The translations under genes and the position numbers were made by a program. A stretch of DNA of 64,000 nucleotides, from positions 1 to 64,000 of the forward strand of contig NZ_SOAG01000010.1 in the NCBI RefSeq assembly GCF_004364575.1, read 5' to 3'. The number at the start of each line of letters is the position of its first letter. Position 1 is the stretch's first letter. The notes beneath the pieces were generated by a model. That model was not told where the DNA came from and made no database searches. It worked only from the letters and a program-made list of their open reading frames with translations. The DNA comes from Myroides indicus (GTDB taxonomy: Bacteria > Bacteroidota > Bacteroidia > Flavobacteriales > Flavobacteriaceae). Positions 1 through 9,279 of the stretch are shown here, in pieces.

Positions 1-144
1 AGGAAAGCAGATGTAGAACCCACATTTGCACAACTCAAACACAACCGGAACTTCAAAAGATTTACCTTAAAAGGACTTGAAAAAGTGGAAATAGAGTTCG
101 GATTGCATGCTTTAGCTCATAATCTCAAAAAGATGAGCGCTTAA
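1..144 (+). mobile_element. IS1182-type transposase, C-terminal end (partial)
   Basis: Frame 1 is open from the window edge to a TAA at 142-144 and gives 47 residues. They include the motif VEPTFAQLKHNRNFKRF followed by GLEKVEIEFG and LHALAHNL, typical of the C-terminal end of IS1182-family DDE transposases. The rest of the gene and the left end of the element lie outside the window. The right end of the element should fall between 145 and about 250, but without the left end I cannot place its inverted repeat. No other gene is visible before 255. Whether the element is complete cannot be judged here. Confidence 0.75.
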
Positions 145-254
145 ACAAGAAGGATAACACTTCTTTTCCTCCGTTGTTAAGTCTATTTGGATTTTTGACC
201 GCAATTTTTGAATCATAAAAAAAACCGTCCCGATTTTGTAAACGAGAAGGCTTC

Positions 255-713
255 TTATTCTGTATTTTTATGTTTTCTCACCATATCTACATGCAGAATT
301 CCATCTTCCAGATAATCATCAGAAACAGAATAAAAACCAAATGATTGATAAAATTTTTTAAGGTAACACTGAGCTCCGATTTGTATATCTTGCGCTCCAA
401 ATTCTTCTTCTATTTTATCAATAGTATGTCTGATTAGCTCTTTTCCTAACCCTTTTTTTCTATAATTTTCGTGGATTGCTACTCTTCCTATCGAAATCTG
501 AGGATAACTCAATCCCGGTGGTACAATTCGAGCATAAGCGATAATTTGTTTTTCCGAAGTAGCGTAGATATGAAGGCAATGTTTGTCTTTTCCGTCCAGT
601 TCCTGATAAGGACAATTTTGCTCCACAATAAAAACATCCATCCTTAATTGAATAATATCGTAGAACTCTTCTAATGTCAACTCGCCAAATGCCTTAGTAT
701 GCCAATGAATCAT
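255..713 (-). CDS. elaA: ElaA-family GNAT N-acetyltransferase
   Basis: The 152-residue protein is a single GNAT fold and a likely acetyl-CoA-dependent N-acyltransferase with unknown substrate. The N-terminal RxDVFIVEQ segment (about residues 24-32) and the short length are typical of the ElaA subgroup. The acetyl-CoA pyrophosphate loop is visible as RKKGLG (85-90), followed by the FYQSFGF motif near 121-127. It is the last gene of a minus-strand operon and starts 2 bp after the stop of the SerA-like gene. The family assignment is firm; the biological role is not known from this sequence. Confidence 0.85.
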   Translation of the reverse strand: MIHWHTKAFGELTLEEFYDIIQLRMDVFIVEQNCPYQELDGKDKHCLHIYATSEKQIIAYARIVPPGLSYPQISIGRVAIHENYRKKGLGKELIRHTIDKIEEEFGAQDIQIGAQCYLKKFYQSFGFYSVSDDYLEDGILHVDMVRKHKNTE

Positions 714-715
714 AT

Positions 716-1669
716 TTATCCTTTTAGTAATAATTCTAAATTATTTAAAATTTCTCTCCATATTAAACTCCTGCTTTCATCAGTTGCTGCATTAATATTT
801 GGCGAAAGCGAAAAAGCTGGTTGCATCAATACCTGAATTGCCGGATGGGGCTCTTCTTCAAAACGATCAATACCTGCAAAAAAAAGCTGTTCATCATTAA
901 TTGCATCAACTAAATCTACTTCATTAATTGCTTCCGGATAAGCACAATTAATCACTCCTATTAATTGTTTTGCTTTGTAAAAATGGTTATTATTTAATAG
1001 GTATCTCTCGTAATATTTAGAATGAATAGTCAAAAAATGAGCTTGTTCAACAACTTCATATAAATCAGAATGCTTTAAATCTACCTTAAAACGGATTTCG
1101 TTAGGCAAGATAAACTCAGTTTTTATTTGTGGTTCAGAATTGTCGCAATACAAAACTTTCATTCCCAATCCCAGTGCTTTTTGAGCTACTTTTTTACCTG
1201 CGTTATTCATTCCTATTACTCCGAGTGTTTTACCGGACAACTCTATTCCGTTTGAATAATAATTTTGAAGCATTTTAAAACTCAAATCTCCTTCTAGAGG
1301 CATATTTCTATTAGATTCCTGAAGAAATCGACATCCTGAAAATAGATGTGCAAAAACCATTTCGGCTGTGGCATTAGAAAGAGATTCTTCTGCCCAAATT
1401 ACTTTTATTCCGTTAGATTGTATGTAATCTATCAGTTCTAAATTAGTAGATGTTCCTGAAAAAACAATAACTTTTAGTTTTTTTAGTTCATCTATCATTC
1501 GTTTATTTAATAAAGCATCACTCTTGACAATTAAAATATCAATTGCATTTTTTGTAATATAATTTACAAGTTGTTCATGCGCAACCTTCACTTCTACTAT
1601 TTCAGCTCCTTTTTTCTCTAAGCTATTTTTTACTTCTTGAGGAATGCCGTCATTGGCTAATATTTTCAT
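716..1669 (-). CDS. SerA-like D-2-hydroxyacid dehydrogenase homologue, probably catalytically impaired
   Basis: This 317-residue protein has the length and layout of the flavobacterial D-3-phosphoglycerate dehydrogenase that usually sits beside serC: an N-terminal substrate domain, a Rossmann domain near 95-280, and the conserved RNMPLEGD segment near 121-128. The hallmark residues are altered. The nucleotide loop reads GMNNAG (153-158) instead of GxGxxG. The substrate and catalytic Arg of the NxARG motif is Tyr244 in NCAYPE. The catalytic His of TPHIG is Asn291 in SPNIN. Only the Glu of the FEEEP segment is retained. The reading frame is intact, so this looks like a retained pseudoenzyme or a repurposed paralogue. 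It lies 16 bp downstream of serC and 2 bp upstream of elaA. Confidence 0.8.
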   Translation of the reverse strand: MKILANDGIPQEVKNSLEKKGAEIVEVKVAHEQLVNYITKNAIDILIVKSDALLNKRMIDELKKLKVIVFSGTSTNLELIDYIQSNGIKVIWAEESLSNATAEMVFAHLFSGCRFLQESNRNMPLEGDLSFKMLQNYYSNGIELSGKTLGVIGMNNAGKKVAQKALGLGMKVLYCDNSEPQIKTEFILPNEIRFKVDLKHSDLYEVVEQAHFLTIHSKYYERYLLNNNHFYKAKQLIGVINCAYPEAINEVDLVDAINDEQLFFAGIDRFEEEPHPAIQVLMQPAFSLSPNINAATDESRSLIWREILNNLELLLKG

Positions 1670-1685
1670 TTCCTATATTTTAATA

Positions 1686-2753
1686 CTATACTATAAGTTT
1701 CATTTGGTTTAACACATCTGCTAATACTTTTACACTTTCTAATGACAATGCATTGTACAAAGATGCTCTATACCCTCCAACTGTCCGATGTCCTTTTATA
1801 TTTACAATATTAGCTTCCAAACACAATTCGTCAAATATTTTGTTCATTTCCGGTTTTTCAAAATAAAAAGTAGCATTCATCTTGGATCGGTTTTTTTCTT
1901 CGGCTGTTCCATGTACAAAATCTAAGCAGTCTATCGTTTCATATAAAAGTGCAGCTTTTTTATTATTCAATTTTTCTATAGCTTCTACTCCTCCTTGTTT
2001 TTTAAGCCACTTCAAATTTAAAAAACATGTATAAACACCAAACACATTAGCTGTATGATACAGGCTATTTTTATTGAGGTGTTCCTGGTAATCCATCATG
2101 GCGGGAATAACTCTATTTGTATTTCCTAAAATTTCTTCTCGGAGTACAACAAGACTTAATCCAGCTGCTCCTATATTTTTTTGAACTCCGGCGTATATCA
2201 AATCTATTTTATCGCAGTTAAATACACGCGAATAAATATCGGAACTCATATCGCAAACCAGTACATTATCCGTTTGAGGGATTTTTTGAAATTGAGTACC
2301 GTGTATAGTATTATTAGAGGTAAAATGTACGTAATCCAATCTTTCAGGTATCTCAAAATTATCGGGAATATAGCTAAAATTTTTATCTTCCGATGAAGCT
2401 AAAATTTTCGCTTGCCCAAATATTTTCGCTTGCTCAATTGCTTTTAAAGACCAATTTCCCGTATTGATATACCCCGCCTTTGTTGTAAGTAAATTAAAAG
2501 GAACTCTCAAAAACTCCATACTTGCTCCTCCTTGTAAAAAAAGAGCAGAATAACCCTTATTTTGCAATCCTAAAAGCTCAAGCGACATTTTTCGGGTTTC
2601 TTCCAGAATATTGATAAACTCTTCACTCCTATGTGATATAGATAAGATGGATACTCCTGAATTATTAAAGTTTAATATAGCTTGTGCCGACGATTGATAA
2701 ACCTCATCTGGAAGCAAACAGGGACCTGCATTAAAATTATGTATTTTTTCCAT
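1686..2753 (-). CDS. serC: phosphoserine aminotransferase
   Basis: SerC converts 3-phosphohydroxypyruvate and glutamate to phosphoserine, using pyridoxal phosphate in the cytoplasm. The 355-residue length is normal. The N-terminal FNAGPC motif (7-12), the GGASMEF cofactor loop (75-81) and the PLP-binding lysine in YAGVQKNIG (Lys192) are all present. The gene starts 3 bp after the acyl-CoA reductase stop and is followed 16 bp later by the SerA-like gene, so the three are almost certainly co-transcribed. Because that SerA-like neighbour appears inactive, SerC may depend on another SerA elsewhere for its substrate. Confidence 0.95.
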   Translation of the reverse strand: MEKIHNFNAGPCLLPDEVYQSSAQAILNFNNSGVSILSISHRSEEFINILEETRKMSLELLGLQNKGYSALFLQGGASMEFLRVPFNLLTTKAGYINTGNWSLKAIEQAKIFGQAKILASSEDKNFSYIPDNFEIPERLDYVHFTSNNTIHGTQFQKIPQTDNVLVCDMSSDIYSRVFNCDKIDLIYAGVQKNIGAAGLSLVVLREEILGNTNRVIPAMMDYQEHLNKNSLYHTANVFGVYTCFLNLKWLKKQGGVEAIEKLNNKKAALLYETIDCLDFVHGTAEEKNRSKMNATFYFEKPEMNKIFDELCLEANIVNIKGHRTVGGYRASLYNALSLESVKVLADVLNQMKLIV

Positions 2754-2756
2754 AAA

Positions 2757-3815
2757 TTATAAGCTCAATAAAAAGGTTAAAGTATCTACGTTATCCGCAT
2801 AATCCCACAATTGAGGAAACTGGGACTTTCCAAAAGCTATACTCCCTGTTATTATTCCACAGGATACGATGCATTGTATTTTTTCATAATCTGCTTTTAA
2901 CTGTTGCTCTAATTGTTGTAAGTCATCGTAATATTCATAAAAAACTGAAGATATTGGCGAAGAATATGCTTTGTCTTCCTTGATTGTCATAAAACCGTTA
3001 TCCAGAATTTTATATTCACTCATTAAAAAAACAGCTTTATTGTAGTCATAATTATTAGAATATTTCTCATATTCAATCACTTCCTTGTATTCAAACATCG
3101 CTTGAAAGAAGTTGTCAAAATTATAATCTTTAGGAACAAAAAGTTTAGATACGTTACGACACCCTAAGCCGTAATATGTAAAAATATCTTTACCCAGTGC
3201 AACTAGATCTTTCTTGCTTTCACTACCATTTAAAACAGCAACTGAGTTTCTGTTTTTGCGGATTACATTTGGATAATTGCTAAAATAATACTCAAAATAG
3301 CGAGCTGTATTATTACTTCCCGTAGCAATTACAGCTTCAAATCCTTCCAGTCTTTCTTTTACAAATTCAATCCGATCAGCAAACTCGGGTTGAATCGCTA
3401 TTAAATATTTCGCCAAAAAAGGCAAAAGCTTTGAATCATTAGAAGACAGTTTTACTTTTACAGTATTTCCTGAAATTAAAACAGATAAAAAATCATGAAA
3501 CCCAACCAAAGGTATATTGCCTGCCAAAATCAATCCGATTTTTTTCATCGGTTCAAAAGAAAAATCATATTTAGAGGTCCACAAATCTAAATTTTCTTTT
3601 GTTAAAGCCTTAGTCCAAGAATCAATAGCCACAATTATCTGATCAGCTGTAAACCAACCATTATAATTCACTGAGTCATAAATTAGCTCCTCAAAATCTT
3701 TATAAAATAACTCGTTTAAACTAATTTTTTCATTTTTTTGAAAATTCGGAGATGAAAATTGGAATAAAAAATCACCCAATGCTACAAAAGCCATTTTTTT
3801 TGTACCTAAATCCAT
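2757..3815 (-). CDS. acyl-CoA reductase (LuxC-like aldehyde dehydrogenase superfamily)
   Basis: The 352-residue protein resembles the acyl-CoA reductase family related to LuxC, which reduces activated fatty acyl groups to aldehydes with NAD(P)H. Visible features are AGNIPLVG (98-105), the cofactor-region segment TGSNNTARYF (165-174), and a candidate nucleophile Cys219 in GLGCRNVSK. It is the first gene of the serC operon and diverges from the ferredoxin gene, with a Bacteroidota-type promoter box between them. Linkage to serC is common in flavobacteria as I recall, but its physiological substrate is not known to me. Confidence 0.85.
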   Translation of the reverse strand: MDLGTKKMAFVALGDFLFQFSSPNFQKNEKISLNELFYKDFEELIYDSVNYNGWFTADQIIVAIDSWTKALTKENLDLWTSKYDFSFEPMKKIGLILAGNIPLVGFHDFLSVLISGNTVKVKLSSNDSKLLPFLAKYLIAIQPEFADRIEFVKERLEGFEAVIATGSNNTARYFEYYFSNYPNVIRKNRNSVAVLNGSESKKDLVALGKDIFTYYGLGCRNVSKLFVPKDYNFDNFFQAMFEYKEVIEYEKYSNNYDYNKAVFLMSEYKILDNGFMTIKEDKAYSSPISSVFYEYYDDLQQLEQQLKADYEKIQCIVSCGIITGSIAFGKSQFPQLWDYADNVDTLTFLLSL

Positions 3816-3821
3816 ATTGAT

Positions 3822-3852
3822 TTGTTTGTAAATTGTTTTGGACGTAAATTTG
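3822..3852 (+). promoter_or_regulatory. promoter of the ferredoxin gene
   Basis: A TAAATTTG box at 3845-3852 matches the Bacteroidota -7 consensus TAnnTTTG. Two tandem TTTG units at 3821-3828 offer a -33 element with 16-20 bp spacing. The ferredoxin ATG is about 40 bp downstream. Confidence 0.6.
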
Positions 3853-3855
3853 TAA

Positions 3856-4242
<387 letters not shown>

Positions 4243-4245
4243 ATA

Positions 4246-4277
4246 TAAAAGGGAGGTTTTTTTAAGCCTCCTTTTTT
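4246..4277. terminator. bidirectional terminator between ferredoxin and sulfatase genes
   Basis: The inverted repeat AAAAGGGAGG/CCTCCTTTTTT, closed by a T-rich loop, is flanked by A and T runs on both sides. It sits between convergent genes and can end both transcripts. Confidence 0.8.
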
Positions 4278-4300
4278 AAACTACAGATAAACCCTATCTA

Positions 4301-6364
4301 TCATTTATTCGCTATATGCTTTACTCCTTTTTTCAATAAGTGTTTTTGTATATCGCTGTAAATATTAGCAGTTTGCATAGTGGTATACACTTTCATTTTC
4401 TCCTGCATATATGTAGCATGTTCGGATTGGTTATTATTAACCTTTAATTGGCGTTTATTGTTATCCTTCCAGGTGTAGTAATATGGTTTATTGTTTTCTA
4501 CTGACAAAACTCCCACCGAATCTGCAATAAAATTATAATCGTTGATAGCAAAGCGATAAGGCTGGTTCTTTTTAAACATATCATCTCCGGTGTAAGTATA
4601 TTGGGCATCGGATAAACTCAGATTAAAAATTGTCGGAAAAATGTCTTTGTGGGATACAATAATCTGATCATTATAGTATTCGGGTTTATATTTTTCTGGT
4701 ATATACATCAAAACTGGTACACTTCTCTTCAAAAACCCTTCTTCTGGTTCATATTCAAAAACCTGACGAATATTGTGATCACCTGAAGCAACAATAATGG
4801 TATTTTCTCCCAAAGGAGAATTTCGAATATTTTTAATAAACCGTGCTAATTGTGATGCTGCGTACTGATGTGAAGCAAAATTGGCATAAGCTGTTTTTTC
4901 ATCTACTCTTATCTTATCCTTTAATTCATTATTCATTCGGATAGGATAAGGCTTATAATGATTCGGAACTTCAAATGGTGTATGATTGCTGATTGTCAGT
5001 CCAAAAATAAATTGCGGCTTGTTGTTATCTTGTTTTAACAAATACAATATATAATCAAACAAATAACCATCGTGTACTCCCCAGGCAAATTCCTCTGCAT
5101 CTGGAAATTTTTCTTTTATCAAATTACCTCCTCCGATTTCATCATATCCTTGATTTTTTATAAAATTATCAATGTTTCGCCAAGAAATACTCGCTCCAGT
5201 CATAAAACTGGCTTTATACCCTTTATCTTTAAACGGCAAGGCGATCGATGAAGAAAAAGGCGTATCAAAATAAATCGACTGAGAAATAATTGTTTTTGGT
5301 GTTCCTACCAAAAAATTTTCCAATGTTTGTATAGTTCCGTTATAAGCGGAAAGTCCATTTTTAAAATAGTACAAGTGCGGTAATTCTTCAGCCAAATCTC
5401 CTAATAAATTTAACTCTTTTGTATTTAGTTCAAAATAGTGATTACTCATACTCTCCATTTGCAAGAATACTACATTGGGGGGATTATTTTCTAAAAACTC
5501 ATTATAAGGTGTTTTTGTCTTTAAATTTTCATCAAAAATATTACCTAAATCCTTTTGATAAACAGCCTGTAAATCTGATTTTGAAGTAAATCCATTCGCT
5601 GCCAATTCCTGTTCAATATCAGGCTTAATTTCATTTTCTTTCCGTTCGGAATTAGCAAATTTCAAACTATACAGTGCATTATAACACAGCGAATTAACAA
5701 ATTCATTCGTCGTAACATTTGTGTGTTCTCTTCTCAAAGTAAATTCTCCCAAACTTCCTCTCATCCCTACAAAAAACAAAGGAAAAACAAGTAACAAAAC
5801 TAACGCCAATAGTTTATTTTCTCGTTTCACAGGTAAAAACAATCTTTTTTTAACTTTTTTATTAAATACCAAAAATAACATTATTGCTCCAGTATAAATC
5901 AAGATAATTTTAAAAATAGGATAATCCGTCCATACGGAATTAAGTACTGCCGTTGTATCGTCATAAAAAATCCCAAAGAATAGTAAGTTAATATGTGATT
6001 GAAAAAACTGATAAAAAAAATAGTCTACCATTATCAGAGATACAAATAAAAATAAGATTATTAATAAATAGTATTTAGAAAAAATACTGTAAAAGTGAAT
6101 AAAGGAGTATGTTCTGCTTTTAGGGATAAATAAGGCTATAATCCAAAGAAAGACAAGGGGGAGAAATCCATAACAAATTGCAGAAACATCAAAACGTGCA
6201 CCAACCCAAAACGCCTTTAGTACTCCTAATTTATAATGACTTGACTCAGAAAAATTACCATAAGATAGCAAAAAGAATAATCTGCCTGTAAAAAAGACTA
6301 AAAAAAAGTAAGCAAAATACTTTAATCCGCTCAGAACAACTTTTTTAAATACTCCTAAGTTCAT
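4301..6364 (-). CDS. LtaS-like membrane sulfatase / phosphoglycerol transferase family protein
   Basis: The 687-residue protein has about five hydrophobic membrane segments in its first 200 residues, then a large extracytoplasmic alkaline-phosphatase/sulfatase-fold domain. Metal and catalytic motifs of the LtaS group can be seen: VFLQMES (metal Glu), a GTIQTLENF segment with the probable Thr nucleophile, SNHTPFE, and the ASGDHN metal motif. In Gram-positives this family moves glycerol phosphate onto polymers. Gram-negative relatives often modify lipids or glycans with phosphoethanolamine or glycerol phosphate. The flavobacterial substrate is unknown. The gene stands alone between a terminator and the permease gene. 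Confidence 0.85.
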   Translation of the reverse strand: MNLGVFKKVVLSGLKYFAYFFLVFFTGRLFFLLSYGNFSESSHYKLGVLKAFWVGARFDVSAICYGFLPLVFLWIIALFIPKSRTYSFIHFYSIFSKYYLLIILFLFVSLIMVDYFFYQFFQSHINLLFFGIFYDDTTAVLNSVWTDYPIFKIILIYTGAIMLFLVFNKKVKKRLFLPVKRENKLLALVLLLVFPLFFVGMRGSLGEFTLRREHTNVTTNEFVNSLCYNALYSLKFANSERKENEIKPDIEQELAANGFTSKSDLQAVYQKDLGNIFDENLKTKTPYNEFLENNPPNVVFLQMESMSNHYFELNTKELNLLGDLAEELPHLYYFKNGLSAYNGTIQTLENFLVGTPKTIISQSIYFDTPFSSSIALPFKDKGYKASFMTGASISWRNIDNFIKNQGYDEIGGGNLIKEKFPDAEEFAWGVHDGYLFDYILYLLKQDNNKPQFIFGLTISNHTPFEVPNHYKPYPIRMNNELKDKIRVDEKTAYANFASHQYAASQLARFIKNIRNSPLGENTIIVASGDHNIRQVFEYEPEEGFLKRSVPVLMYIPEKYKPEYYNDQIIVSHKDIFPTIFNLSLSDAQYTYTGDDMFKKNQPYRFAINDYNFIADSVGVLSVENNKPYYYTWKDNNKRQLKVNNNQSEHATYMQEKMKVYTTMQTANIYSDIQKHLLKKGVKHIANK

Positions 6365-6464
6365 AAAGAAAATCTATATTGTTTAGCTAAGGCAAAAATA
6401 ACAATAAGATTATCTTTTATTAACTTTTACATAACTTTTATATTAAAACACTTTCTGAAACACA

Positions 6465-7700
6465 TTAATCATAGCGGATTGCTTTGACAGGAGATATTTT
6501 GGTAATCATATAAGAAGGGATAAGCAAGACGAGCATAGCAATAATAATAACTCCTAAATTGAGCAAAAACACATCTGAAAAACGGATTAAAACAGGTGCT
6601 TCCCGCACATAATACGAATTAGGATCCAGTTTAATCAATCCTGTATATTTTTGAAGATAAAGCAAGCTTAAACCAATAAAATTCCCCCACAGCAATCCTT
6701 TAAAAATAAGATAAAAGGCATTGTATAGAAAAATCTTGCGAATACTCCAGTTATTTGCCCCTAATGCTTTTAGAATACCGATCATTTGTGTTCGTTCTAA
6801 AATTAATACTAATAAAGCAACAATCATATTAATAGACGCTACTGCTACCATAATAATAATAATTACCATGATGTTAAAATCAAACATATCTATCCAGCTG
6901 AATATATTAGTATATTTATCAATAATAGTTTTGCTGTCTACCGAAGATGGCAATGTCAGATAGATTTCCTTTCCTTTTTCTTCAATCTTGTCAAAATCAA
7001 GAAGAACAACTTCAAATGCTCCTACCTGATTTTCAGCCCAGCGGTTAAGCCTTTGAACGTGTTTTATATCACCTATCACAATATTGGCATCAAACTGCTG
7101 AAGCCCTGAACTGTAAATTCCCACAATTTCAAACTGACGAATATTGGGGATTCTATTTCCCCAGTCTTTCATAAAGTAAGTAGTAACTTTATCTCCAACT
7201 TTAAAGTTTAGGCGATTAGCGATATATTCCGACAATAAAATTTCATTGCTTATGTCTTTTCCGTATTTAGGCAAACGACCCGCTACCAGATAATCACCTA
7301 TTTCTGTGAGATTATACAAAGTATCCACTCCCTTGTATACAATTCCGTCAAAAGCAGTTTCAGTGCGAACTATTCCAGCCTTCGAGGCATACGACTGTAC
7401 TGTCTTTATTCCATCTATTCCTTTAAATTTAGGATAATAGTTCGAATCTACTTCTAAAGGCTTTAACGTAATATCCGTAACATTACTATCGTAATTAGTT
7501 ATTATTACATGTCCGCTGAAAGCTGAAATTTTATCCCTAATTTTGTATTTAAGTCCTAAACCGGTGGCTACTGAAACAAGCATCATAATAATTCCCAATG
7601 CAATCGCTGTAATTGCAATTTTTATGATGGGAGCAGACACGCTGCTTTTGTGGTTTTTAGCAGTGACCAGACGTTTGGCTATAAAATATTCTAATTTCAA
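6465..7700 (-). CDS. FtsX/LolE-family ABC transporter permease
   Basis: Using the TTG at 7700 as start gives 411 residues beginning fM-KLEYFIAKRL, which resembles the N-terminus of family members. A second TTG at 7730 is possible but would overlap the divergent gene; no ATG is available. The topology is one N-terminal membrane segment, a periplasmic MacB-like domain of roughly 220 residues, and three C-terminal membrane segments ending in the SPVKAIRYD motif. Such permeases work with a LolD-type ATPase in lipoprotein or envelope export. No ATPase gene is adjacent, so it must use one encoded elsewhere. The start codons of this gene and the NamZ-like gene are separated by only 4 bp. Confidence 0.8.
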   Translation of the reverse strand: MKLEYFIAKRLVTAKNHKSSVSAPIIKIAITAIALGIIMMLVSVATGLGLKYKIRDKISAFSGHVIITNYDSNVTDITLKPLEVDSNYYPKFKGIDGIKTVQSYASKAGIVRTETAFDGIVYKGVDTLYNLTEIGDYLVAGRLPKYGKDISNEILLSEYIANRLNFKVGDKVTTYFMKDWGNRIPNIRQFEIVGIYSSGLQQFDANIVIGDIKHVQRLNRWAENQVGAFEVVLLDFDKIEEKGKEIYLTLPSSVDSKTIIDKYTNIFSWIDMFDFNIMVIIIIMVAVASINMIVALLVLILERTQMIGILKALGANNWSIRKIFLYNAFYLIFKGLLWGNFIGLSLLYLQKYTGLIKLDPNSYYVREAPVLIRFSDVFLLNLGVIIIAMLVLLIPSYMITKISPVKAIRYD

Positions 7701-7704
7701 AATT

Positions 7705-8955
7705 ATGGCTGTATCAGTTTTAAAAGTCAAAAATACACTATTATTTTTTACTGTAATATTGTTTACTTGTTTAAGTTCAATTTGTAAAGCTCAAATCAAG
7801 ACAGGCGCCGAACAAACCGATATCTATCTTCCTCTGTTAAAAGGAAAAAAAGTAGGTATTTTAACCAATCAAACGGGAATAATTGAAATACTAGAATCAG
7901 GTGCTCCGATAAGCAGCTATCAAAGCGGTTGCATGGATCACACAACGATAGCAATGGAAAAAGCAACATATAGCATAGTCGATTTTTTGATAGAGAATAA
8001 AGTTAACATACAGAAAATCTATTCTCCGGAACACGGTTTTAGAGGAACTGCCGATGCTGGCGAATTAATCAAAGACGGAAAAGATACCCAAACCGGACTG
8101 CCTATTATTTCGCTTTACGGCAACACCAAAAAACCGACAAAAGAGCAATTACAAAATATTGACATTATGGTTTTTGATTTACAGGACGTTGGTGCCCGAT
8201 TTTTTACTTACATTTCATCTTTGCACTATTTAATGGAAGCCTGTGCCGAAAACAATATTCCGCTACTTGTTTTTGATCGCCCAAACCCAAAAGGAGCAAC
8301 AGTGGACGGACCTGTTTTAGACATGAAAAACAAAAGTTTTGTAGGGATGCATCCTATTCCCGTTTTACACGGAATGACCATTGGAGAATACGCACAGATG
8401 ATTAACGGCGAAAAATGGCTGAAAAATGGAGCTCAAGCAAATCTTACCGTTATAAAATGTTCTGATTACAGTAAAGACATGCCTTATTCTTTACCGGTAA
8501 AACCTTCACCAAACTTACCTAACGACTTATCTGTTAATCTTTACACGAGCCTGTGTTTTTTTGAAGGAACAAACGTTAGTCTTGGGCGGGGAACAGAACA
8601 GCAATTTCAGATTTATGGTTCTCCTTATTTAAAAAACATGTCCTTTACTTTTACCCCAAACCCAAATGTGGGGGCAAAAAATCCTATGCATAACGGAAAA
8701 CTGTGTTATGGAGAAGATTTATCAAGTCACGAATTCATTGAAGGATTATCTTTAGAATGGCTGCTGAAAGCCTACACGCATTCTGAAAATAAAATTGATT
8801 TTTTTAATAATTACTTTATTAAGCTTGCAGGAACAGACAACTTAAAACAACAAATCATCAATGGCAGCAGTGAAGATGAAATAAGAGCATCCTGGCAAAA
8901 AGATCTGGAAAAATTTAAGGAAATAAGAAAACTATATCTAATTTACGAAGAATAA
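7705..8955 (+). CDS. DUF1343 / NamZ-family exo-beta-N-acetylmuramidase
   Basis: I chose the ATG at 7705 because it begins a clear signal peptide (MAVSVLKVK, then a hydrophobic core ending at SICKAQ). An upstream in-frame start would lie inside the permease gene. The 416-residue protein belongs to DUF1343, whose characterised members (NamZ, GH171) remove terminal N-acetylmuramic acid from peptidoglycan fragments. The SPEHGFRG motif (about 107-114), containing the likely catalytic Glu, is present, as are DLQDVGARF and FDRPNP. An unusual stretch of about 25 residues sits between the LTNQTG segment and the SPEHG motif. The mature protein should be periplasmic or exported and act in cell-wall recycling. 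Confidence 0.85.
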   Translation: MAVSVLKVKNTLLFFTVILFTCLSSICKAQIKTGAEQTDIYLPLLKGKKVGILTNQTGIIEILESGAPISSYQSGCMDHTTIAMEKATYSIVDFLIENKVNIQKIYSPEHGFRGTADAGELIKDGKDTQTGLPIISLYGNTKKPTKEQLQNIDIMVFDLQDVGARFFTYISSLHYLMEACAENNIPLLVFDRPNPKGATVDGPVLDMKNKSFVGMHPIPVLHGMTIGEYAQMINGEKWLKNGAQANLTVIKCSDYSKDMPYSLPVKPSPNLPNDLSVNLYTSLCFFEGTNVSLGRGTEQQFQIYGSPYLKNMSFTFTPNPNVGAKNPMHNGKLCYGEDLSSHEFIEGLSLEWLLKAYTHSENKIDFFNNYFIKLAGTDNLKQQIINGSSEDEIRASWQKDLEKFKEIRKLYLIYEE

Positions 8956-9028
8956 ACGGTACATTTAAATTTAATCAAAAACCATCATTTTTAGCAATTT
9001 TTTCTATCAGTTACAGGATAGATATTAG

Positions 9029-9036
9029 TATATTTG
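9029..9036 (+). promoter_or_regulatory. -7 promoter box of the small-protein gene
   Basis: TATATTTG matches TAnnTTTG and lies 30 bp upstream of the 68-residue ORF, which supports that ORF being expressed. No convincing -33 element is seen. Confidence 0.45.
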
Positions 9037-9066
9037 ACTTAATTTTTTCAAACTAAAAAACTACAT

Positions 9067-9273
9067 ATGAATATAGGTGATAGAATTATCCGCTTTGTAG
9101 ATATGATTTTGGACTGGTTTGACCGTATTAAAGGATATTTAGAAGATGCCTCTGCTTTTTTTGAAAAGCTAAAAGATTTAATTCTTGAATTGGTTGAATA
9201 TTTCAATGCTCAAATTGATAATTATACAGATAGAAAATTAGCAACTATTAGTGAAGAACATTTTTTTATTTAA
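9067..9273 (+). CDS. small amphipathic helical protein, unknown function
   Basis: The 68-residue ORF starts MNIGDRIIRF and has its own upstream promoter-like box. The sequence is almost entirely predicted amphipathic helix, with regularly spaced Phe, Ile, Leu and Trp against Asp, Lys and Glu. It lacks signal peptide, cysteines or a clear membrane span. It ends 6 bp before the convergent cysteine-cluster gene. I do not recognise a family. A structural or membrane-surface role is only a guess. Confidence 0.6.
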   Translation: MNIGDRIIRFVDMILDWFDRIKGYLEDASAFFEKLKDLILELVEYFNAQIDNYTDRKLATISEEHFFI

Positions 9274-9279
9274 TATTTA

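Noticed and set aside
2181..2396. 71-residue plus-strand ORF inside serC
   Set aside because: It is an antisense shadow of the serC gene.
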